Notes: generated by a model not told the origin, from the sequence alone. A DNA stretch of 64,000 nt from an uncultured Bacteroidales bacterium (GCA_946187695.1 CAMHSB010000004.1:40808-104807), one strand, 5' to 3'; shown: positions 25,605 through 34,996, counted from the first letter of the stretch. Program-made: numbers and translations.

Positions 25605-25645
25605 GTAAAAACAGAAAAATCGCCCATGTTGAGCGATTTTTCTGT
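25605..25645 (-). terminator. Terminator of the 25676 gene
   Basis: Minus strand: 13-bp perfect stem ACAGAAAAATCGC/GCGATTTTTCTGT, 9-base loop, then TTTTAC and immediately the -33 TTG of the antitoxin promoter. Confidence 0.9.
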
Positions 25646-25675
25646 AGATAGTTAAGCAGTTGAAATGTTAAGTTG

Positions 25676-28600
25676 TTATTTAACTTTTTGCCCGGAAATC
25701 GAATATACCTTGTCATCTGTAAGAATATACACTTTTCCGTTGCGGATGAGTTTCTGTGCCTTGTTGGCAGGGTTGGTATATACCTCAGGCGCGTTGGTCG
25801 GCTCATTGGCAGTGTAAACGGCTTGGATGTGTATTCCGTTCTCCAGATCTCCGGCAACCACTTGCCATTTGAGGAAGGTGAAGCCTTCTATTTGTGGCGC
25901 TTCTGGCAAATGGAGTGTAACAGGCTCATAATCCAATTGCAAACCTGCTTGGTCGAGATAGACTACATCGTAAATGCTATCCTGTGGCTCAATCGTTCCT
26001 CCAATAGGAAGTATATTAATGAACTCTTTCCATACATCCGCTGCTTTGTAGGCATCTACGCTTTCAGCAGGGACATAAACAGGAATGGATCTATCTACCT
26101 TCACAGTGATACCTGTCTCTTCAAGGTACCATTCAAACGTAGTTGAATCACAGGTCGGAGGTGTTACTGCCAAACATGTGATTTTTCTTAAGAAAAGCAA
26201 TCCAAATGCCTCAACACCTAATCGTTTGACACTACTTGGAATGGTTATTTCGGTCAAGCCGGAGCACGTCGCAGAGGCGATTCCGCAGAAGGCATAAGCC
26301 GCTACAGAAACGATGCCTTCCGGAATAGAATATGCACCGCAATAATTTCTTGGCATGAAGCCGAAGATATGTGCATTATAGACAGGTTCTGTTATACTTT
26401 CACAACCGACAAAGGCTTTATGACCGAGCATGCGAACGCTATCCGGCATGTTGATGGATGTAAGTGCGGAGCAGTTGTAGAAAGCTGCCGGGCTAATCGC
26501 GGTGACGCTTTCGGGAATATGTGCAGATTCCAGATTGACACACTCAGCAAAGGCGTTTCTACCGATTATGGTTAATCCTTCCGGCATTATAACGGCCTTG
26601 ATCAGGGAAACGTATGGCGACCATGACGGATTATCCACCATTGCGCCCGTTCCACTGATAGTAAGCACACTGTCACATGTGAGTGTCCATGTGAGATTTT
26701 CGCCGCATGTGCCGGAAGCGATAAGACAGGGTTCGGGTGTGAGAGGTAAGATAATATTCATGCTGGTATCCCTGATGGCGCACTCGGTTTCGACGATATA
26801 TCGCATGTGTATTTCAGTAGCTGTTTGTGACACAACGTAAGGCATATCCATCCAAACATCCCCTTCCAGCACTTGCCACTTAATGTTCGTTACCCTCGCA
26901 GTCAAGTTCGTAGCATCGTCCGCAAACTGCTGCTTGAGCGCAGAAAGAGTAAAAGTTGTATCAATAGGTTGTCCGTTGGCTACAAAAGGTAGTAGAGAAA
27001 TCTCATCCTGTGAGTAGAGTGCAGGCTGAAGCATAGAATAATATATTGTTATTGTATCCACCATGCGTGGTAGACCGAGGGTGTCAAGCACGATGGAAGT
27101 CAACGTATCCGGATTGTAATATGGATCCGGCGGACAGATTGTATCGTTTCGGAAGACATACTTATATCCCTCTATCGGGAAGATATATTCGATTCGCTGA
27201 GTAACCCCACACTCTTCGCTCTTGACTACGAGTAGCAGTGTGTCCATGTATTCGTTCTTGGAGTAATACTTGGACAAATCCAATGGGGCTTCTCTCGTGG
27301 CATTGAGATTTCCATCTGCATAATACACCGGTTTTGCCCAATAGGCGGTGTCAATATGGGTAATCGTATCCACCGAATTACCGAGGTTGCGGTAGTATTC
27401 CGTCAGTGCGGCGTTCGACTCATCCACATACAATTGCATGCCTTGAACGAGCAGTGGAGCAGCACCTATTCCACGCATTTCTTTGGCAGAAAGAGGTTCC
27501 GGCATAATAAGCGGATGGATGTAGAATGTAATGATAGAGTCCATCATCTGTAAACCATTACGGAATGGGAAGGTGTCAATCCAAGTCATTGAGTGATCAA
27601 CCATATCGATAATCTTCCAATTATAGGGAATCGTATCTTCGAACATATCACCTTGGCAAACATAAGCAACAATCGTGTCGCGCAAGGTGTCACGCGGCAT
27701 ATCCGGAATAAGTTCTGCCTGGATGGATATATTTTGATTCGATGTAACATTATATATCATCGGTGGCCACCCAAATCGTTCCAACATGTCACGGTCAATA
27801 TCGAAAGAGTCGCTTGCGAAAGGCTGTAATATGTATGACTCGGCTTTTAAAGCGGGTTCTGAGCACTCAACATACACATCCGCGAACACATTCGCGTTTT
27901 CATCGCTTATGTTACTTATTTTGATACGCAGGTCGCATGTATCAGGAATGATAGGATTGAATGTTCCGTCGTGGGTGTTAAACAGATACCAAAGATCCAT
28001 GTTTGCCTGTTGTTCAACCGGTTCCCATGAAAGTATCTTCGGATCAGAACATTCATTACCTGTGGGCTCAGTGCCTTCTATCGGCAGGATGTTTCCGAAT
28101 TCTTTCCATACATCTGCGGCTTGATAAGCGGCTACGCTTTGTGCCGTGACGTAGAGCGTGCAGGTGGATATATCAACGCTATCAACCACATTCGTACCAA
28201 TACTCTGCGGAGAGGTCGCATAATTGGTAATAGAGGTCAAACCGGAGCAATAGGCGAAAGCATAATTTCCAATGCTGGAGACGCTATTAGGAATCGTTAT
28301 AGAGGTCAATCCTCTACAACCAATGAAAGCATCATCTCCAATGCTTGTGACGCTATTGGAAATGGTTATTCCTCCATGTTTGATAGCTGAACAGGCTAAT
28401 AATTTTGTCTTAGTAGTGGAATCATTGTACACAAGATACTCATCAACAAAACCATTCACGCTTCTTGCTCCCCATGGCAACCCTGACGCGTTGCCAGAAT
28501 ACATGACATTAGGGACTTCATAAAAAGCCCAACTACCAATCCGAGATACACTGTTTGGAATGGTTAGTGAGGTTATGCTGATACAATTTTCAAAAGCTGA

Positions 28601-29848
28601 ATTTCCTATACTTGTGACACTATTAGGAATTTCAATAGAAGTCAAACCATCACAACCCCAGAAAGCTTCTTCTCCAATGCTTGTGACGCAATTGGAAATC
28701 GTCACAGAGGTCAAACTGCGACAATATGCAAAAGCATTCTGTCCAATGCTTGTGACGCTATCTCTTATGATGATAGTTCTAATGGAAGAATTGTAGTTGT
28801 TCCATGGGGCGTCATACATATAATTCTTCATGGGACCTGTGCCTCTTATGGTTAGCACACTATCGCAATCAAGTCTCCATATAACATCATAGGGACTATC
28901 ACAACAGGTACCAACAGCTACCACACAAGGTTCAAGAATTTCACCTATAGCCTGAATAATTGCAAATTTTTTCCACCCTATTGCAACCATATATTCCTCA
29001 ATACTCTCTTTGGGAACATAAAGTCGGCATGTAAATCTATCAACATTTTCAAATGCTTTTCTATTTATTACTTGCGGCTCGGTAGCATGATTAATAACAG
29101 AGGTCAAACCGGTGCAGTTTGCAAAAACATCATATCCAATGTTCGTGACACTATTGGGAATTTCAATTGAGGTCAAACCGCTGCAATTTTTGAATGCATA
29201 ACTTCCAATGCTAGTGACGCTATTGGGAATCGTTATAGAATTCAGACTCGTGCAATTAAGGAAAGTATTTTGTTCTATGCTTGTGACACCTTCTGGAATA
29301 TAAATAGAAGTCAAGGCACGGCAATCATAAAAAGCCCAACTACCAATGCTTGTCACGCCATTTGGAATATTAATAGAAGTCAAAGCACGGCAATCATAAA
29401 AAGCTCTTTCTCCAATGCTGGTGACGCTATTTGGAATTATTACAGTGTATAATTTGCTGCAACTAGAGAAAGTTGATTCCTCAATGCTTGAGACACCATT
29501 GGGAATGGTTATTGATGTTATAGAGGTACTAGAGAAAGCATATTCTCCAATGCTGGAGACACTATTAGGAAGTGTCACAGAAGTTATCCTGCCGCACATA
29601 GAGAAAGCACTATTTCCTATTCTTGTAATACCGTCTAATATGATTACGGACTTAATGGATGTGCGATAATTATACCAGGGTACCTTTGCTGCATAACTAT
29701 AATCTGCCATTGCTCCTGTTCCGCTGATCGTCAGCACACCACCCGTTAAATCCCATGTGAGATTGTCACCGCACGTGCCGCTTTGGGCAAAGATGGTTCC
29801 AACACTTGCCATTAAGGCAAAGAAAAGAGTAAAAAGTTTTGTTTTCAT
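25676..29848 (-). CDS. Giant BspA-like leucine-rich repeat surface protein, 1390 residues
   Basis: Very large exported protein with signal peptide MKTKLFTLFFALMASVGTIFA. Three copies of a module with CG.NLTW.L..G.LTISGTG begin at about residues 24, 314 and 1045, each followed by LRR_5 repeats of the form ITIPNSVTSIGSYAFKNCSGL. Between about 590 and 1045 is a repeat-free insert of different character, including an acid-rich part. The C-terminus has the shared tail (KAQKLIRNGKVYILTD, then VYSISGQKVK). The start is 21 bases after the GHL10 gene, so it is the last gene of a response regulator/recF/GHL10 run. A surface-binding role is inferred from the family. Confidence 0.87.
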   Translation of the reverse strand: MKTKLFTLFFALMASVGTIFAQSGTCGDNLTWDLTGGVLTISGTGAMADYSYAAKVPWYNYRTSIKSVIILDGITRIGNSAFSMCGRITSVTLPNSVSSIGEYAFSSTSITSITIPNGVSSIEESTFSSCSKLYTVIIPNSVTSIGERAFYDCRALTSINIPNGVTSIGSWAFYDCRALTSIYIPEGVTSIEQNTFLNCTSLNSITIPNSVTSIGSYAFKNCSGLTSIEIPNSVTNIGYDVFANCTGLTSVINHATEPQVINRKAFENVDRFTCRLYVPKESIEEYMVAIGWKKFAIIQAIGEILEPCVVAVGTCCDSPYDVIWRLDCDSVLTIRGTGPMKNYMYDAPWNNYNSSIRTIIIRDSVTSIGQNAFAYCRSLTSVTISNCVTSIGEEAFWGCDGLTSIEIPNSVTSIGNSAFENCISITSLTIPNSVSRIGSWAFYEVPNVMYSGNASGLPWGARSVNGFVDEYLVYNDSTTKTKLLACSAIKHGGITISNSVTSIGDDAFIGCRGLTSITIPNSVSSIGNYAFAYCSGLTSITNYATSPQSIGTNVVDSVDISTCTLYVTAQSVAAYQAADVWKEFGNILPIEGTEPTGNECSDPKILSWEPVEQQANMDLWYLFNTHDGTFNPIIPDTCDLRIKISNISDENANVFADVYVECSEPALKAESYILQPFASDSFDIDRDMLERFGWPPMIYNVTSNQNISIQAELIPDMPRDTLRDTIVAYVCQGDMFEDTIPYNWKIIDMVDHSMTWIDTFPFRNGLQMMDSIITFYIHPLIMPEPLSAKEMRGIGAAPLLVQGMQLYVDESNAALTEYYRNLGNSVDTITHIDTAYWAKPVYYADGNLNATREAPLDLSKYYSKNEYMDTLLLVVKSEECGVTQRIEYIFPIEGYKYVFRNDTICPPDPYYNPDTLTSIVLDTLGLPRMVDTITIYYSMLQPALYSQDEISLLPFVANGQPIDTTFTLSALKQQFADDATNLTARVTNIKWQVLEGDVWMDMPYVVSQTATEIHMRYIVETECAIRDTSMNIILPLTPEPCLIASGTCGENLTWTLTCDSVLTISGTGAMVDNPSWSPYVSLIKAVIMPEGLTIIGRNAFAECVNLESAHIPESVTAISPAAFYNCSALTSINMPDSVRMLGHKAFVGCESITEPVYNAHIFGFMPRNYCGAYSIPEGIVSVAAYAFCGIASATCSGLTEITIPSSVKRLGVEAFGLLFLRKITCLAVTPPTCDSTTFEWYLEETGITVKVDRSIPVYVPAESVDAYKAADVWKEFINILPIGGTIEPQDSIYDVVYLDQAGLQLDYEPVTLHLPEAPQIEGFTFLKWQVVAGDLENGIHIQAVYTANEPTNAPEVYTNPANKAQKLIRNGKVYILTDDKVYSISGQKVK

Positions 29849-29869
29849 AGATATAATTGTTATGTCATT

Positions 29870-31069
29870 TTATTCCCAAGGTAGATTTTCCGTCTGATCG
29901 TCTTTGTAAATCAACCGAATCGTATCGCAGACCCCTCGTGGATTCCTTAGCAACGGCCTTGTCGAATAAAAGCACTCGCCGCTGATCTCCGGTATCGTCC
30001 TGTTCAGTTTCATCTGCCGGCCAATCTCGTTACCTTGTCCCCAAGGAGTCTTTGCACTCGCCCCTTCCAAACGATAAGGCGCCATGCCGATATATAACTT
30101 ACATTTCGTACCCTTTACCTCGTTCGCCCACCAATGTGCCAATACCTCATAGTCCGCTACCTTCTTTCCGATCTCCCAGTATAACTGCGGCAGTACATAG
30201 TCGATCCATCCCTCTCTTATCCACAGCCGTATATCGGCGTACAGATCGTCATAATTGGTGATACCGGCTTTCGTGGCACTACCCGTCGAATCGACGTCTG
30301 CGTTGCGCCACACGCCGAAAGGCGAGATTCCAAACTCCACCTCCGGCTTGCACTCTTTGATAGTCTGACTAATTGCCTGAATCGCCATATTGACATTGTC
30401 CCTTCGCCAATCGCGGATATCCGTAAAACCGCGTGGGAAATGTTCAAAAGTCTTCGTGTCCGGGAGAGGCTGTTTGCCCTGCGGATAGGGGTAGAAATAA
30501 TCGTCCATGTGAATGGCCTGAATATCGTAGCGAGAAACGATATCCTGTACTATAGTACAGATCCACTCGCGGGTGATGGGCAATCCTGGGTCAAAATACC
30601 ACTGTTTGGCGTAGCACCAAAACCACTCGGGATGTTGCCGCCATATATGGTCGGCGCAGATCTCTGACGTGTCCGTTTTTGCCAAATTTACCCGATACGG
30701 ATTAAGCCAAACATGCACCTCCATATTCCGCTTGTGTGCCTCCTCTATCGTCCATTCTAACGGATCCCATGTGAGCGAATCGCCCTGCGTACCCATGAGC
30801 CAATGACTCGTTGGTTCGTACTTGCTGTAGTATAGTGCGTCAGCCGTTGGCCTTACCTGAAAAATCACCGCATTGATGCCCAAACTCGCTAACGAATCCA
30901 GTATCCAGACCATCTCCGCTTGCTGTTTCTCTTTATCGCCCACCGCCTCCACAGACGGCCAATCGATATTAGCCACCGTAGCTATCCATGCGCCTCTAAA
31001 CGCAATCTCGCCGTTTACCGAGAGCGCTGTAAGCAGTAATAAGATGACTATGTTACGCAATTTGACCAT
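29870..31069 (-). CDS. GHL10-family glycoside hydrolase
   Basis: Exported hydrolase of the GHL10 (DUF187) family, 399 residues. Signal peptide MVKLRNIVILLLLTALSVNG; barrel motifs include FRGAWIATVANIDWPS, INAVIFQVRPTADALYYSKY, WLNPYRVN and AIHMDDYFYPYP. The family is thought to act on polysaccharide or peptidoglycan. It overlaps recF by 17 bases and precedes the giant LRR protein. Substrate unknown. Confidence 0.9.
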   Translation of the reverse strand: MVKLRNIVILLLLTALSVNGEIAFRGAWIATVANIDWPSVEAVGDKEKQQAEMVWILDSLASLGINAVIFQVRPTADALYYSKYEPTSHWLMGTQGDSLTWDPLEWTIEEAHKRNMEVHVWLNPYRVNLAKTDTSEICADHIWRQHPEWFWCYAKQWYFDPGLPITREWICTIVQDIVSRYDIQAIHMDDYFYPYPQGKQPLPDTKTFEHFPRGFTDIRDWRRDNVNMAIQAISQTIKECKPEVEFGISPFGVWRNADVDSTGSATKAGITNYDDLYADIRLWIREGWIDYVLPQLYWEIGKKVADYEVLAHWWANEVKGTKCKLYIGMAPYRLEGASAKTPWGQGNEIGRQMKLNRTIPEISGECFYSTRPLLRNPRGVCDTIRLIYKDDQTENLPWE

Positions 31070-32168
31070 TCTCTACATGGAATATCTTGGCATCAGGCCC
31101 GGGTTGGATAATCTCCGTCAAATGCTGCCGGTCGGTATCAGTAATAAAAATCTGTCCGAATTGTTCACCCTGCACCATCGCTACAATACGCTCTACACGT
31201 TCGCTGTCCAAACGATCGAAAATATCATCCAGCAACAGGATCGGTGCCTCTCCCGTTATATCTGCTAAGTACAAAGCTTGTGCCAATTTCATCGCCAACA
31301 CGAAAGTGCGCTGCTGTCCCTGGCTGCCCACTTGCTTTAACGGCCATTCGCCAAGCCGCATATCGAGGTCATCTTTGTGCGGACCTTGAGAGGTCCATCC
31401 AAGTATCAGATCCCTTTGCCTTGTCTTAATATACGCTTCGCGTAACTCGCGGTTTTGCAGTTGGCTGATATAGTGCAACGCAGGTGTCTCGGCAGAGCCG
31501 CTGATGACCTTATAAACCTCCTGGAAATACGGCTCAAACTCCTTAAAGAAGTCCGTCCTCGCTTTGAAGATATACTCCGCCGGTTCTACCATCTGCCATT
31601 CCAGCACCTCCAACAGATCGTCCGGCGGGTTCGGAGCATCGGCGTATTGTTTCAACAAGGCATTCCGTTGCTTCAAAAGCGCGTTGTAATTGGTCAGGCA
31701 ATCCAGGTATTTCCGATTCCGCTGTCCGATCACCACGTCCATAAACCGTCTCCGCTCATCGCTCCCCTCTTCAATCAACTGGTGATCCGCCGGACTAACC
31801 ATCACTAACGGAATCAACCCGATATGGTCCAACAACCGCGGATAGTCTTTCTTCTCCTTGCGAAACTGCTTCTTTACCCCTCTTTTCAATCCGCATGAGA
31901 TGGTAAGAGATTCTTCTGTTTGGCCGTCTATTAGACGGTTTCCTCTATAAACCCCCTGCACCATCGCCATCTCTTCGCCGTGGGTGATATTCAAACTATC
32001 CTGACTCGTATAAGCCGACTTGGTAAACGACAGCAGGTAAATCGCGTCCAGCACATTGGTTTTGCCCTGTCCGTTGAGTCCGACGAAGCAGTTGAGCTTG
32101 GGACTAAACTCCAAACTCGCCTCGCGGATATTGCGATAGTTGAGAATATGTAAACTTTGTAGTGTCAA
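31053..32168 (-). CDS. recF: DNA recombination/repair protein RecF
   Basis: SMC-like ATPase that loads RecA on gapped DNA, 371 residues. The N-terminus (MTLQSLHILNYRNIREASLE) carries Walker A GLNGQGKTNVLDAIYLL; the signature motif is in QVGSQGQQRTFVLAMKLAQA and Walker B in APILLLDDIFDRLD. It overlaps the GHL10 gene by 17 bases. The 87-base gap upstream consists largely of an 11-bp tandem tract, so expression probably comes from the response-regulator promoter or from a site I do not see. Confidence 0.96.
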   Translation of the reverse strand: MTLQSLHILNYRNIREASLEFSPKLNCFVGLNGQGKTNVLDAIYLLSFTKSAYTSQDSLNITHGEEMAMVQGVYRGNRLIDGQTEESLTISCGLKRGVKKQFRKEKKDYPRLLDHIGLIPLVMVSPADHQLIEEGSDERRRFMDVVIGQRNRKYLDCLTNYNALLKQRNALLKQYADAPNPPDDLLEVLEWQMVEPAEYIFKARTDFFKEFEPYFQEVYKVISGSAETPALHYISQLQNRELREAYIKTRQRDLILGWTSQGPHKDDLDMRLGEWPLKQVGSQGQQRTFVLAMKLAQALYLADITGEAPILLLDDIFDRLDSERVERIVAMVQGEQFGQIFITDTDRQHLTEIIQPGPDAKIFHVENGQIA

Positions 32169-32171
32169 AGT

Positions 32172-32242
32172 CCTTCAAATCGTTAGTTATTCGTTAGTTA
32201 TTTGTCCGTTATCCGTTGGTTATTAGTTAGTTATTAAGCATA
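32172..32242. repeat. 11-bp tandem tract, copy B of a dispersed block
   Basis: Units of GTTAGTTATTC with period 11 bp; the first 34 bases are identical to 3644-3677. It fills the gap between the response regulator stop and recF. Confidence 0.88.
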
Positions 32243-32255
32243 GAACAAGCCAAGG

Positions 32256-33416
32256 TCAAGCATAGAGTTCTACGTCCTCTTTAGTGATCTTTGCTCCTGC
32301 CAAAATAATCAATCGCTCTACGACATTGCGCAACTGCCGGATGTTACCCGTCCAATCTTTCGCTTGGAGCGCTTTGATGGCGTCGGGCTCAAAAGTCTTG
32401 ACTGCGATACCTTGTTCACCGCAAATCTGCTCGCTAAAATGGGCTACGAGCAACGGGATATCTTCAATTCGGTCGTTGAGTGCAGGAACGGCGATAGGAA
32501 TGACGTTCAAACGATGGAAGAGGTCCTCGCGGAAATTACCTTTCTCGATTTCCTCTGCCAGATTCTTATTCGTTGCAGCCAGTACGCGGACATTGACCTT
32601 GATAGCTTTGTCGGAGCCGACGCGGGTGATCTCGCTCTCTTGTAGCGCCCGGAGCACCTTCGTTTGCGCCGCCAGACTCATGTCACCTATCTCATCCAAG
32701 AACAGCGTACCTCCGTCGGCTTGCTCGAACTTGCCTGCGCGGTCCTTGACAGCGCCCGTAAACGAGCCTTTCATGTGTCCGAACAGTTCGGATTCAATGA
32801 GTTCGGAAGGGATGGCAGCGCAGTTCACCTCGATCATCGGGGCGTTTGCCCTCGCCGAGCCTTCGTGGATCAAATGCGCCACCACCTCTTTACCTGTACC
32901 GTTAGGTCCGGTGATGAGCACGCGTGCCTCCGTCGGTGCAACCTTATTTATTATATCGCGTACGCGCATAATAGCTGCACTCTCGCCGACCATGGTGGCA
33001 CCTTTGGCTACCACGCGTTTGCGCAACTGTTTGGTCTCCTGTTTAAGGGACTTGGATTCGAGCGCGTTCTTGGTAGTAATAAGGATACGGTTGAGGTCGA
33101 GGGGCTTGAGCAGGAAGTCGTACGCCCCCATTTTGAGGGCTTGCACCGCGGTCTCCACATCGCCGTGACCGGAAATCATCACAACCGGTGTCTCGACCGG
33201 TTCCTCGCCTTCCTTAAGTGCTTTAAGCACTTCGAGTCCGTCCATCTCCGGCATTTTGATGTCCGAGAAGATGAGGTCATAGGCCTTGGCTTGCGCCATC
33301 TCAAGACCCTGCTTGCCGTTTTCGGCTACTTCCACTTCGTGTCCCTCGTCTGCTAAAATTTCACGGAGAGTATTCCGAATACCTCTTTCGTCGTCTATAA
33401 TGATGATTTTTGCCAT
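32256..33416 (-). CDS. Sigma-54-type response regulator lacking a Fis DNA-binding domain
   Basis: NtrC-like activator, 386 residues. I chose the ATG at 33416 (MAKIIIIDDERGIRNTLREI); the longer frame crosses the promoter. The receiver domain has the phospho-acceptor aspartate at about 52 (LIFSDIKMPEMDG). The AAA+ core has Walker A GPNGTGKEVV, the sigma-54 loop SFTGAVKDRAGKFEQADG and Walker B GGTLFLDEIGD. After the AAA+ lid the protein ends (LIILAGAKITKEDVELYA), so the C-terminal Fis helix-turn-helix is absent. It either needs another DNA-binding partner or works through a hexamer not bound to DNA. Confidence 0.9.
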   Translation of the reverse strand: MAKIIIIDDERGIRNTLREILADEGHEVEVAENGKQGLEMAQAKAYDLIFSDIKMPEMDGLEVLKALKEGEEPVETPVVMISGHGDVETAVQALKMGAYDFLLKPLDLNRILITTKNALESKSLKQETKQLRKRVVAKGATMVGESAAIMRVRDIINKVAPTEARVLITGPNGTGKEVVAHLIHEGSARANAPMIEVNCAAIPSELIESELFGHMKGSFTGAVKDRAGKFEQADGGTLFLDEIGDMSLAAQTKVLRALQESEITRVGSDKAIKVNVRVLAATNKNLAEEIEKGNFREDLFHRLNVIPIAVPALNDRIEDIPLLVAHFSEQICGEQGIAVKTFEPDAIKALQAKDWTGNIRQLRNVVERLIILAGAKITKEDVELYA

Positions 33417-33445
33417 AAAAGTACTTAATCTTCCAAAAAACGCTG

Positions 33446-33475
33446 CAAAATTACAAAAAAGTTTGCACATATCAA
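33446..33475 (-). promoter_or_regulatory. Promoter of the response regulator
   Basis: Minus strand: TTG at 33475-33473, 19 bases (the only promoter here without exactly 20), TAATTTTG at 33453-33446. It overlaps the -33 region of the divergent promoter at 33463-33493. Confidence 0.75.
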
Positions 33476-33493
33476 AATAATTTCGTAATTTTG
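33463..33493 (+). promoter_or_regulatory. Promoter of the 33654 gene
   Basis: TTG at 33463-33465, 20 bases, TAATTTTG at 33486-33493. The -33 sequence TTTGCACATATCAAA serves both strands, since its complement provides the -33 box of the divergent gene. Confidence 0.8.
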
Positions 33494-33568
33494 CACCGAA
33501 AATACGAAGTAAGTAACATATTATGTTATACAACATATTTTTTAATTAACTAATTCATTTAACCAATT

Positions 33569-33630
33569 ATGAAGGTTCGTGCAAGTCGAGTGTAAGCTCG
33601 CTTACGCAACTCGACGAAGCCGAAACTCCA
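33569..33630. repeat. Palindromic element in the leader of the 33654 gene
   Basis: Inverted repeat with arms GTCGAGT/ACTCGAC (33585-33591, 33609-33615) and GTAAGC/GCTTAC (33592-33597, 33600-33605). Both ends read ATG.AG.TTCG on opposite strands. The left ATG opens an 8-codon frame MKVRASRV. It sits in the leader of about 150 bases, and the text before the left ATG resembles a gene start. Confidence 0.7.
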
Positions 33631-33653
33631 TGATTTAAAACACTTTTAAAATT

Positions 33654-34979
33654 ATGAAAAAGTTTTTTACTTTTGTAGCAGCGTTGATGGCAGTTGTAGC
33701 TGTCAATGCAACAGTTGTTACGCTGACGCCGGGTCAGTTTACTGCAGGTGAGAACTTAGAGAACTTCAGCGAGACAGTAAGCGGAATCACTGTAGCGATT
33801 GCTCCGAAAACGACAATTACTGCAGATCAAATCCGTGTTTTCAAAAATTCAACGATTACTATCTCGGCCGAGAAAGAGATTTCCGGTATCGTGTTTACTT
33901 GCACCGCTAATGGTGAAACGAAGTACGGCCCGGGTTGCTTTACAGCACAGGACGGTTATTCTTTTGAAGGCAAGGTAGGCACCTGGGCAGGTACTCCTGC
34001 TTTATCGGTAGCTTTTGAGGCTTCTGCAAACCAAGTTCGCGCTACGAAGATTGAGGTGTATCTGGACGGCGAAGTTCCCGAAGCTCCGACTCCCCAAGAG
34101 GTTATTCAGGCTACTGTAGCTGAGGCTATCGCTATCGGACAGGCATTGCAAGACGGTCAGACTACGGATGAAGTATATGCAGTTACCGGTTTTGTTGTTA
34201 ACGCAGAGCCTTTTAGCGCAGATCACAAAAACCAAATCTGGTGGATGGCTGACGACGCTGAAAATACCGGCGCACAGGAGTTCGAGGCATACGCATGTAC
34301 CGTTAGCGAGGACAAAGTTATCATGCAAGTTCTCAACGGCGACCAAGTTACTTTGACCGGTAGCATCACAAAGTACAATGACACGAAAAACAGCAGAATC
34401 ATCATTGAGATCAAGAACGGTACTGCTGTATTCGTAAGCAAAGTAGATGGCGACCACTCGATTGAAGGTGGTGGCGATCCGGGAGAGGACATTACTCCGG
34501 AAGTACCGGAAGGCGTTCTGACTTGCGCTGCTGCTGTTGAATTTGCAGCAACGGTTCCGGAAGAGCCGACGGCAGAGCAGAAGGAAGTAGAAGTAGGCGA
34601 TGTAGTTGTTCGCGGATTCGTATCGTTCTGCTACGACCTCAAACCGGGTGAGACGCAACAGAGTGCATGGTTGGCTGACCTCAAGAGCGCAAAGGCTGGT
34701 GTTGTACAAGCATACTATGCTGAAGTAACCGAGGCAGTTGCTAAGGGTGACTATGTGGAAGCTGCAGGTAAACTCGTTAAGTACTTCAAGGCCGGTAAGG
34801 ACGGCAAGCCGGATGAGATCATTCTCGAAATCAAGAATGGTACGATGAAGAAAGTTGATCCGGATGCAGTTGAGAACGTATTCACGACTGTTAAGGTTCA
34901 GAAAGTCATGATGAATGGTACACTGTACATCATTCGTGGCAACAAGATGTTTGACGTTCGTGGCGCACAAGTTCGCTAA
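33654..34979 (+). CDS. Exported protein with two similar beta domains and C-terminal tail
   Basis: Exported protein of 441 residues with signal peptide MKKFFTFVAALMAVVAVNA. After a first beta domain, two related parts (about 130-265 and 285-405) include VYAVTGFVVNAEPFS and VVVRGFVSFCYDLKPG and end with EIKNGTAVFVSK and EIKNGTMKKVD, which suggests OB-fold-like domains of the DUF6359 type. The C-terminus has the shared tail (VQKVMMNGTLYIIRG, then MFDVRGAQVR). A strong terminator follows. Its function is unknown. Confidence 0.8.
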   Translation: MKKFFTFVAALMAVVAVNATVVTLTPGQFTAGENLENFSETVSGITVAIAPKTTITADQIRVFKNSTITISAEKEISGIVFTCTANGETKYGPGCFTAQDGYSFEGKVGTWAGTPALSVAFEASANQVRATKIEVYLDGEVPEAPTPQEVIQATVAEAIAIGQALQDGQTTDEVYAVTGFVVNAEPFSADHKNQIWWMADDAENTGAQEFEAYACTVSEDKVIMQVLNGDQVTLTGSITKYNDTKNSRIIIEIKNGTAVFVSKVDGDHSIEGGGDPGEDITPEVPEGVLTCAAAVEFAATVPEEPTAEQKEVEVGDVVVRGFVSFCYDLKPGETQQSAWLADLKSAKAGVVQAYYAEVTEAVAKGDYVEAAGKLVKYFKAGKDGKPDEIILEIKNGTMKKVDPDAVENVFTTVKVQKVMMNGTLYIIRGNKMFDVRGAQVR

Positions 34980-34996
34980 TTTACGAAAGTCGCGAT

